Below are positions 7,589 through 12,335 of a stretch of DNA of 12,335 nt, one piece after another. A program made the translations under genes and the position numbers. The notes beneath the pieces are model-generated. The model worked only from the letters and a program-made list of their open reading frames with translations, was not told where the DNA came from and ran no database searches. The stretch is from DATATB01 sp036268995 (GTDB taxonomy: Bacteria > Planctomycetota > Planctomycetia > Pirellulales > PNKZ01). The stretch is taken from positions 1-12,335 of the forward strand of contig DATATB010000067.1 of the NCBI GenBank assembly GCA_036268995.1, given 5' to 3'. How positions within the stretch are numbered: position 1 is the stretch's first letter; the number at the start of each line of letters is the position of its first letter.

Positions 7589-8620
7589 ATGTGGTGGAAG
7601 CCGCCGCTCTGTGCGCTTGCGTGGCTGATGCTGATGGAGGGTGTTTGCTGTGCCGCCCCGATGAGTTATCCGACGTTTGTCGACGCGACGACGGCCGGCC
7701 CCGACCTGGCCGTGCAGGGCGAATACCAGGGTTGGCGGCTCGCGGACGACAAGCATGACAAGCACGCCCCCAGCGGCGCGCAGGTGATTGCACAAGGCGA
7801 CGGCAAGTACAGCGTGGTGCTGTACCAGGGCGGCTTGCCGGGCGCCGGCTGGGACCGCTCGAAAAAGAAGGAAACCTTCCCGGCCGAAACGAAAGACGGA
7901 ATCGTGAGCATGGTCGGATCGAATTGGCGCGGGGTTCTCGCCGCCGGCGAACTGCGGCTGACCGACTCGACGGGCCGTGCGACGGGGGACTTCAAGCGCG
8001 TGGAGCGCCGTAGCCCCACGCTCAAAGCCCCGCCGGCAGCCGGCGCGATCGTGCTGTTGGACGGCGTGGGCCTCGACAAATTCCAAGGCGGCGGCCACGC
8101 CTCGCCCGAAGGCTGGCTGGTAATGGGCCCCGCGGAACCGGGCGGCAAGCGTGGCGAAGCCGTCAGCAAGGAGACCTTCGGCAGTTTCGTCATGCATCTG
8201 GAGTTTCGCACGCCCTTCATGCCCACGGCCAAGGGCCAGGCCCGCGGCAACAGCGGCGTGTACCTGGACAATCGTTACGAGTGTCAGGTCCTGGATTCGT
8301 TTGGCCTGGAGGGCGAGGACAACGAATGTGGCGGCTTTTACAAGGCCAAGCGGCCCGACGTGAACATGTGCTTTCCGCCGCTTTCCTGGCAAACCTATGA
8401 CATCGAATTTACGGCCCCCCGCTTCGACAAGGCGGGCAAGAAAGTGAAGAACGCCCGCGTCACGGTCCGACACAATGGCGTAGTCATTCACCACGACGTC
8501 GAGCTGCCGCACGTGACTCCCGGTGGTTTGTCGACGGAAGGGCCGACCGGCGCACTCAAGTTGCAAGATCACGGCAACCCGGTCGCTTATCGGAATATCT
8601 GGATCGTCACTAAAGAATGA
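7589..8620 (+). CDS. Secreted DUF1080 (3-keto-disaccharide hydrolase-type) protein
   Basis: The product is 343 aa. GGAG (7577-7580) lies eight bases before the ATG. Residues 1-23 (MWWKPPLCALAWLMLMEG...) are a Sec signal peptide. Residues about 25-148 are the N-terminal region commonly paired with this domain in planctomycetes (GEYQGW, GDGKYSVVLYQGGLPGAGWD, VERRSPTL). Residues about 152-342 are the DUF1080/Pfam 3-keto-disaccharide hydrolase beta-sandwich: AIVLLDG, then NSGVYLDNRYECQVLDSFG (221-239), WQTYDIEFTAPRFD (267-280) and NPVAYRNIWI near the end. Members with known activity cleave 3-keto-glycosides in the periplasm, while many others are uncharacterised, so the substrate cannot be told. 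The stop codon overlaps the next start by four bases (ATGA). Confidence 0.93.
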   Translation: MWWKPPLCALAWLMLMEGVCCAAPMSYPTFVDATTAGPDLAVQGEYQGWRLADDKHDKHAPSGAQVIAQGDGKYSVVLYQGGLPGAGWDRSKKKETFPAETKDGIVSMVGSNWRGVLAAGELRLTDSTGRATGDFKRVERRSPTLKAPPAAGAIVLLDGVGLDKFQGGGHASPEGWLVMGPAEPGGKRGEAVSKETFGSFVMHLEFRTPFMPTAKGQARGNSGVYLDNRYECQVLDSFGLEGEDNECGGFYKAKRPDVNMCFPPLSWQTYDIEFTAPRFDKAGKKVKNARVTVRHNGVVIHHDVELPHVTPGGLSTEGPTGALKLQDHGNPVAYRNIWIVTKE

Positions 8621-8853
8621 GGCGCCGCGCGGCGGCCCCACGCAATCCGCTCCGGCAGCCGAACCAGCACATGATCGAACCGCTCGAGGATCCGCACGCG
8701 CGGGCTATGAAGCTCGCCGAAATCCGCCGCCAGGTGTACGAGGGCACGTACGAAACGCCCGGCCGGCTGGCGCAGGCCATCGAGAAATTTCTCGAGCGCC
8801 ACGAGGCTGGGCGCTTCGACGCGCCGGCCGGCGACACGTGGCTAGGCGATTGA
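8617..8853 (+). CDS. FlgM-like small protein
   Basis: The product is 78 aa from the ATG overlapping the previous stop (ATGA), which suggests translational coupling. An alternative ATG at 8671 gives a 60-aa form that keeps all of the recognisable part; neither has a good SD sequence. Residues 29-61 (KLAEIRRQVYEGTYETPGRL followed by AQAIEKFLE) follow the pattern of the FlgM C-terminal region, xIRxxIxxGxYxTxxxLxxAxxxLL, which binds the flagellar sigma factor in anti-sigma-28 proteins. Planctomycetes have many short proteins of this pattern, not all linked to flagella. No flagellar gene is nearby. The link to sigma factor binding is inference from this motif alone. Confidence 0.6.
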   Translation: MRRRAAAPRNPLRQPNQHMIEPLEDPHARAMKLAEIRRQVYEGTYETPGRLAQAIEKFLERHEAGRFDAPAGDTWLGD

Positions 8854-8981
8854 AGCGCCCGAATTGTGCGCTTGGCGATTACCGCCGGCCGCAAACGTGG
8901 GCTAGAATAGTTTTAGCGGCCGAGCGCAATCTCCTTTCCCGTGTGGGAAAGGAAAATGGGGCAGAAAACTGACAAATCAGA

Positions 8982-9011
8982 TTGGCCCTTGGCCGGACTG
9001 TTGCCGATAAT
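8982..9011 (+). promoter_or_regulatory. Candidate promoter of the structured RNA (sigma-70-like, overlapping a weak sigma-54-like site)
   Basis: TTGGCC (8982-8987) and GATAAT (9006-9011) are spaced by 18 bases and match the -35/-10 boxes at four and five of six positions. Transcription would start near 9018, just before the first hairpin of the candidate RNA. The same stretch contains TTGGCCGGACTGTTGCC (8989-9005) with the GG-N10-GC spacing of sigma-54 promoters, but three other consensus positions are not met. An additional -10-like TAGAAT lies further upstream at 8903-8908. Confidence 0.4.
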
Positions 9012-9017
9012 ACTGGG

Positions 9018-9221
9018 GCCGAATAATTCATTCGGGGACCAAGCCTCTCGTCTAGTATTCCGTCGGGGGTGCCTACTTAAAAGCGTGAGCCTGGATCACC
9101 AACGGCAGTGCTCAGCACGGCCAGATCCCGCTCGTTTCGCAGCGACTCCACCGTCGCAATCGACGAGAGGTTTGCATAAAAGAGCCGCGTCTTCTTCCTC
9201 GGAAGGAGACGCGGTTTTTTT
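9018..9221 (+). ncRNA. Candidate structured non-coding RNA, about 200 nt
   Basis: The stretch lies between two convergent genes and holds no credible protein. It can fold as follows: a 5' hairpin CCGAAT/ATTCGG (9019-9035); a 12-bp long-range closing stem with one G-U pair between 9041-9052 and 9162-9173; and inside it CCGT/ACGG with GGTG/CACC (9060-9105), GTGC/GCAC (9108-9118) and GCGAC/GTCGC (9142-9157). A very strong intrinsic terminator follows at once. A promoter-like pair of boxes precedes it at the right distance. The length and the closed multi-branch shape are compatible with a 6S-like regulatory RNA, but I see no diagnostic sequence of 6S, tmRNA, RNase P or SRP RNA. The alternative is an ordinary 3' UTR of the FlgM-like gene. 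Confidence 0.4.
9185..9221 (+). terminator. Strong intrinsic terminator
   Basis: A 14-bp stem (9185-9198 with 9201-9214, one G-U pair), a minimal loop and seven consecutive T residues (9215-9221) make a textbook Rho-independent terminator on the + strand. On the opposite strand the stem is followed by CTCTTTTAT, so weaker termination of the convergent metallophosphoesterase transcript is possible. No other + strand site in the window has such an uninterrupted T run after a stem. Confidence 0.9.
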
Positions 9222-9247
9222 CGTGGCTCAGGCGTAGACGTATTACC

Positions 9248-9342
9248 GTAGCCCTCTCGCTCCGCGAGAGGAACGGCGCGCGGAGTCGGCTGCGCAGGAG
9301 TCGTTAGCGCGGCTTTGCATCCCGGCGGAGCGGGATGCCTAC
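9248..9342. repeat. REPIN-like paired hairpin, family D (GTAG...CTAC)
   Basis: GTAG (9248-9251) precedes a hairpin CCTCTCGC/GCGAGAGG with a three-base loop (9253-9271). In inverted orientation, a hairpin GCATCCCG/CGGGATGC (9317-9338) is followed by CTAC (9339-9342). The two halves share ACCGTAG at the foot and a CGCTCCGC core at the tip of the hairpin, but the stem arms have diverged in a compensating way, so both still fold. The element lies between the terminator and the end of the convergent metallophosphoesterase gene. Confidence 0.55.
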
Positions 9343-9372
9343 GGTGGCGAGATGCCTCGACGGTGACCGCCG

Positions 9373-10860
9373 TTAGCGGCGGCGGGTGGGGACCAGCCGG
9401 CGGACGACGGGCGCGGACGAAAAGTGGGGCGCGAACTCGTGCACCACCGGCGCCGGGCTTTCGGCGGCCGGCTGGCGCGCTGCGTCCAGACGTAGCATGG
9501 GCGTTTCGCTCGGCGCCACGCCCAGGTTGCCCGACCAGGTCTCATACGGCCGGCCGCTGCGTTCATCGCCCTGGAAGAACGCCAGGTAGGTCATCACGTC
9601 GACCGGCACGAACTCGTGTTCTTGCGGAGCGGCCACGGTCTGCCGCAGCGTGCGCCGCCAGGTGCCCGAGTTGAAGTACATCTGGTTGAGTACGTAGCCC
9701 TCTGCATGGCTGGCTTCCAGCGGCACGCATTCGGCATAGTGCGTGTGGCCGTAGACGACGTACTTGGCCCGCCGGCTGCGAAAATCGGGTTCGGCCAAGG
9801 CGTGCGGATAGAACGAGCTGGCGCTGGCACCACGCAGGTTTTGCAGCCAGGTGACGATGCGGCTGGCCCAGCCGATCGAGACGTGCTTGCTGAACTTGAG
9901 CATGTCTTCCATGCCGGTCACCAGGTCGCGGCTGTTGCCGGTGCGCCGGGCGCGGACAAACGGCACGGCCAAGAATCGCTCGACCAGTTCGTCCCAAATG
10001 CCCTTGATCCGCGTACGCATCGACAACAGCGGACAAGTGCGTTCCAGCAGGCCGTCCAACCAGACGGGCACCAGCAGCACGGGCCGCACGTTGTCCAGCT
10101 CTTTGAGCCCGGCCAGCGTGGCGGCCGGAACTTCGTCCCCCAAGCGCTTCTGCACTTCGGCCGGAAAGCGGTTGAGCAGCTCGATGACGATCGCATCGCC
10201 CAGGCTGCTGGCCGAGCGATCGCCTTCGAAGTTGAACGGGTCGAAGATGTCGCCGTGGCGGGCAAAGACGCGATGCCGCCGCATGATGTCCAGCAGCGGA
10301 CCCACTTCGGACGGGTCGTGGGGAAACGCCGTGCCCGGAGCATTGGCCAATCCGAGTTGCCGGATGATGGCGTCGCGGATCGGGTCGTAGCGGTTGCTCG
10401 CGACGTGGAAAAACCAATCGTGATTGCCGACCACGTAGTGAATCGCCACTCGCACGCCCTGGCCGGAAGCCCCGGTCGCCGGCCGGCCTTGACTGTCGGC
10501 CGGCGGCACCAGCAACTGGCCGGGCATGGCCAGGCCCCGCAACACGGCGAGCGAACTTTCGTTGTGCGCGAGGATGTCGGTCGTGATCTGCGTCACCAGC
10601 GACGCCAGTTGCGGATGATCGGCGCCGTCGTACGGGCGGACCGTCTGCGAAGCCCAGCGGGCGGAGCGAATGACGTCCAGCACGTCGCCCAATAGCAGCA
10701 CGTCGATCTGCTCGATCGGACGATAACGGCCGTCGGCTCGCCACGAGGCGCTGTAAATCAAGTCCCGCACTTCCTGGGCAAAGATGTCGAATGCCGCGGG
10801 AGCAATCGTCGACCCGGTGGTGCCGTCAGTCAGGTGCAAGTCGCTAATGATAACCAGCAT
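9373..10860 (-). CDS. Calcineurin-like metallophosphoesterase
   Basis: The product is 495 aa from the ATG at 10860, chosen because an SD-like AAGGAAG lies five bases upstream and the first strand MLVIISDLHL starts right there; the frame to 10998 adds only Arg-rich residues. All metal-binding motifs of the family are present in order: DLH at 7-9, GDVLD at 58-62, GNHD at 145-148, RHGD at 201-204 and GHTH at 371-374. A dinuclear metal phosphoesterase is therefore expected, with substrate unknown. Compared with the 250-300 aa of simple members, it has an insertion of about 165 residues between RHGD and GHTH and a tail of about 75 residues ending in RRLVPTRRR. No signal peptide is seen, so it is probably cytoplasmic. 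It appears to be a monocistronic unit. Confidence 0.92.
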   Translation of the reverse strand: MLVIISDLHLTDGTTGSTIAPAAFDIFAQEVRDLIYSASWRADGRYRPIEQIDVLLLGDVLDVIRSARWASQTVRPYDGADHPQLASLVTQITTDILAHNESSLAVLRGLAMPGQLLVPPADSQGRPATGASGQGVRVAIHYVVGNHDWFFHVASNRYDPIRDAIIRQLGLANAPGTAFPHDPSEVGPLLDIMRRHRVFARHGDIFDPFNFEGDRSASSLGDAIVIELLNRFPAEVQKRLGDEVPAATLAGLKELDNVRPVLLVPVWLDGLLERTCPLLSMRTRIKGIWDELVERFLAVPFVRARRTGNSRDLVTGMEDMLKFSKHVSIGWASRIVTWLQNLRGASASSFYPHALAEPDFRSRRAKYVVYGHTHYAECVPLEASHAEGYVLNQMYFNSGTWRRTLRQTVAAPQEHEFVPVDVMTYLAFFQGDERSGRPYETWSGNLGVAPSETPMLRLDAARQPAAESPAPVVHEFAPHFSSAPVVRRLVPTRRR

Positions 10861-11272
10861 GACAACTTCCTTGTCGCAAGACCGCCGACAGTAGTCCGAT
10901 TCCCGGCCGCTCTGCTCATCGCGAGGGCCAGCAGGGCGAGACCGGTGAACCAATAGAGCCCGCCGGCTCGCTTGAGCCCGCCCCCTGCTATCGGGCATTA
11001 TCGGCCGCCGGTTATGACGGACATAAAGATCGTTTCGGCTGCAAAAACGCCAGCGGTGCTGACGGCCGTGACGTGCCCAGGCTCAGGCCGCTCGGGTACA
11101 ATGCAGTCGTGGCATTGCTGGCGTGGCCTCGTACCGCGCAACAATGCAAAGCCAGCGGCGATTTTCGATCGGTGATCGCGAGGCGAGTGTTTTTCCGTAG
11201 CCCAGCCCTGAAGGGACTGGGCTACGGAAATAATGAAATTTCAACGCGAAACATCCCGGAATTGATCGAACG
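10861..11272. other. Divergent intergenic region of 412 bp
   Basis: This gap separates the divergent metallophosphoesterase and SRAP genes and must carry both promoters. On the + strand GGGTACAATG (11094-11103) contains a good -10-like TACAAT at 11097-11102, but no matching -35 box is seen and it lies about 170 bases before the SRAP start. The solo hairpin repeat is at 11192-11230. No credible small gene was found in the rest, and no LexA-type operator was recognised. Confidence 0.4.
11192..11230. repeat. Solo REP-like hairpin of family A
   Basis: TTTCCGTAGCCCAG (11192-11205) pairs with its complement at 11217-11230, and CCCT (11206-11209) with AGGG (11212-11215), giving an 18-bp stem with one bulged base. 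The sequence from the GTAG (11197) through CCCAGCCCT is the same as in both ends of the 2901-3055 element, about 8 kb away, so this is a dispersed repeat present here as a single unit. It lies about 40 bases before the SRAP start codon and, being in the presumed 5' UTR, could affect expression. Confidence 0.7.
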
Positions 11273-11977
11273 ATGTGCGGCCGTTTCACGCTCAAGACGC
11301 CTGCTCAAGAGGTTGTCCGGCTGCTCGGGCTGCTGTCGCCCGTGGCCCTGGGACCGCGTTACAACGTCGCGCCGACGCAGCGCATTGCGGCGGTGCGGGC
11401 GCTGCCGGGCGAGGGCCGTCAGCTCGCGATGCTCGCATGGGGGCTCGTGCCCGCTTGGGCCGATGATCCGGCCATTGCGACGCGATTGCTCAACGCCCGG
11501 GCCGAGACGGTGGCCAGCAAGCCGGCGTTTCGCGAGGCTTTTTTCAAGCGGCGGTGCCTGATCCCGGCCGACGGCTTTTATGAGTGGCAGCGCCAAGGCA
11601 AAGCCAAGATTCCCTTCCACATCCGCTTAAAAGACGGCGGCCTGTTTGCCATGGCCGGCCTTTGGGACCGTTGGCGGCATGGCGAGCTGGAGATCGAGTC
11701 GTGCACGATCATCACGACTGGAGCCAACGAATTGGTCGAGCCGCTGCACAACCGCATGCCCGTGATTCTGCCGGCCGAGGCCTACGACCCGTGGTTGGAC
11801 CCGGCTCTGGAAAATCGGGAGGTGCTCGAGCGCTGGCTAAAACCCTATCCGGCCGACGCGATGGTCGCCACCGCCGTCAGCAGCCGGGTGAATGCGGCCG
11901 GGTTCGAAGGGGCCGAATGCCTCGAGCCGCGCCGGCCAGAGGCGGCCGAAACCCAAAAGCTATTGGATTTCGATTAA
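11273..11977 (+). CDS. yedK: SRAP family protein (YedK/HMCES type), abasic-site DNA-protein crosslinker
   Basis: The product is 234 aa, the usual length for the family. The start is fixed by the invariant MCGRF N-terminus: after Met removal, Cys2 becomes the N-terminal residue that forms a thiazolidine crosslink with abasic sites in single-stranded DNA. The other active-site residues are present: Asn74 in NARAE (74-78), Glu104 in PADGFYEW (98-105) and His159 in PLHNRMPVIL (157-166). RYNVAPTQ (29-36) and AWGLVPAWA (55-63) are further family blocks. The protein shields abasic sites at stalled forks. It is often found near SOS genes in other bacteria, but here no SOS gene or operator is seen next to it. 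The SD sequence is weak (CCGGA, 12 bases before the ATG). Confidence 0.96.
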   Translation: MCGRFTLKTPAQEVVRLLGLLSPVALGPRYNVAPTQRIAAVRALPGEGRQLAMLAWGLVPAWADDPAIATRLLNARAETVASKPAFREAFFKRRCLIPADGFYEWQRQGKAKIPFHIRLKDGGLFAMAGLWDRWRHGELEIESCTIITTGANELVEPLHNRMPVILPAEAYDPWLDPALENREVLERWLKPYPADAMVATAVSSRVNAAGFEGAECLEPRRPEAAETQKLLDFD

Positions 11978-12095
11978 TCAGCCTGGCTCGTAGGTGTCCA
12001 GATTGAAGGGCGACCTGCCAGCAGACGGCTCGGCCGCCACGCCGCCAGGTCGGTTGCGTGCCTGCATTTGCTCGCCACCCAATTGGGCTGACACT

Positions 12096-12112
12096 TTGGC
12101 GTGCATCTTGCT
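12096..12112 (+). promoter_or_regulatory. Sigma-54 (RpoN) type promoter upstream of the iron permease gene
   Basis: TTGGCGTGCATCTTGCT fits the sigma-54 consensus TTGGCRYG-N4-TTGCW at every defined position, with GG (12098-12099) and GC (12110-12111) ten bases apart as required. Transcription would begin near 12123, about 40 bases before the ATG at 12164, and the orientation is correct. Sigma-54 promoters need an enhancer-binding activator; no such binding site was recognised in the 118 bases between the SRAP stop and this site. Confidence 0.6.
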
Positions 12113-12163
12113 CTGCCATGGCCGATCCGCAGCTTTTTCAACCATTCGACGCGAGAGAACTCT

Positions 12164-12335
12164 ATGGCTTCATCAGACTCAGTCACCCGGCGGGCCAATG
12201 CCTTTGTCCGGTTCTCCAAGGCAATCGCGAATTTTACGGGGCATCCTTATACGTTTATCTTGGCATTGGTGGTTCTCGCGGTTTGGGCCCTTACCGGGCC
12301 AATCTTTGGATATAGCGATACGTGGCAACTGGTCA
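12164..12335 (+). CDS. Low-affinity iron permease family protein (3' end outside window)
   Basis: The first 57 codons are visible, starting MASSDSVTRRANAFVRFSKA. The ATG is preceded by GAGAGAA at a suitable distance. A short charged N-terminus, FSKAIANFTGHPYTF, a hydrophobic helix (ILALVVLAVWALTGP) and GPIFGYSDTWQLV match the start of the low-affinity iron permease family, where a TWQL motif precedes the second membrane segment. Known members are small inner-membrane proteins whose role in bacterial iron uptake is poorly established. The frame is open to the right edge. Confidence 0.85.
   Translation, partial: MASSDSVTRRANAFVRFSKAIANFTGHPYTFILALVVLAVWALTGPIFGYSDTWQLV

Noticed and set aside
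7583..8641. Long open frame (352 codons) on the - strand
   Set aside because: It covers the DUF1080 gene in antisense; the + strand product has clear family motifs and a signal peptide.
8933..8952. Hairpin CCTTTCCC/GGGAAAGG as terminator of the FlgM-like gene
   Set aside because: The stem is perfect but is followed by AAAATGGGG with no T run on the + strand.
8989..9005. Sigma-54 promoter in front of the candidate RNA
   Set aside because: GG-N10-GC spacing is present but three defined consensus positions fail, and overlapping sigma-70-like boxes explain the region as well; kept only as an alternative.
8941..9237. Open frame of 98 codons on the + strand
   Set aside because: It reads straight through the strong terminator at 9185-9221, has no family resemblance and no good ribosome site.
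9563..10744. Open frames of 393 (-) and 359 (+, 9616-10695) codons
   Set aside because: Both are shadows of the metallophosphoesterase gene, which contains all its metal-binding motifs.
11231..11275. SOS (LexA) operator before the SRAP gene
   Set aside because: Neither a GAAC-N4-GTTC nor a CTG-N10-CAG type operator could be recognised close to the start.

Overview
The window looks like chromosomal DNA of a planctomycete, most likely of the Pirellulales. It is GC-rich and carries several gene types frequent in that group: a protein fusing a sulfatase-modifying (FGE/SUMF1-like) domain to leucine-rich repeats, a secreted DUF1080 (3-keto-disaccharide hydrolase) protein, Tat- and Sec-exported proteins of unknown function, and a FlgM-like small protein. 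The taxonomic call is inference from gene content, since no rRNA or tRNA gene is present.

Layout, left to right: (1) the 3' part of a large FGE-like/LRR protein gene (+); (2) a convergent gap packed with two nested-palindrome elements; (3) a Tat-exported protein of unknown function (-), diverging across only 13 bp from a small DUF962/Mpo1-like membrane protein (+); (4) a 132-bp MITE-like element flanked by an 8-bp direct repeat; (5) a small secreted hypothetical (-), diverging from a 599-aa secreted hypothetical (+); (6) a short gap with a paired-hairpin repeat, then a DUF1080 protein overlapping by 4 bp a FlgM-like small protein (+); (7) a 519-bp gap with a candidate structured RNA of about 200 nt ending in a strong intrinsic terminator, followed by another paired-hairpin repeat; (8) a calcineurin-like metallophosphoesterase (-); (9) a gap with a solo hairpin repeat, then a complete YedK/HMCES-type SRAP gene (+); (10) the start of a low-affinity iron permease gene (+), preceded by a very good sigma-54-type promoter.

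The genes do not form one pathway; this is a patchwork of short transcription units. The notable theme is between the genes. Almost every gap holds a short palindromic element. Four of these (2901-3055, 7363-7423, 9248-9342, 11192-11230) share the layout GTAG + hairpin, three of them as head-to-head pairs closing with CTAC. That is the signature of REP/REPIN elements mobilised by RAYT (TnpA_REP) transposases, yet the hairpins fall into at least three sequence families. Two others (2664-2793 and 4769-4900) have inverted ends and flanking direct repeats as a transposed element would. The first sits exactly on a stop codon, and removing it in silico restores an open reading frame ending in the same residues. 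No transposase lies in the window, so any mobility would have to be in trans.
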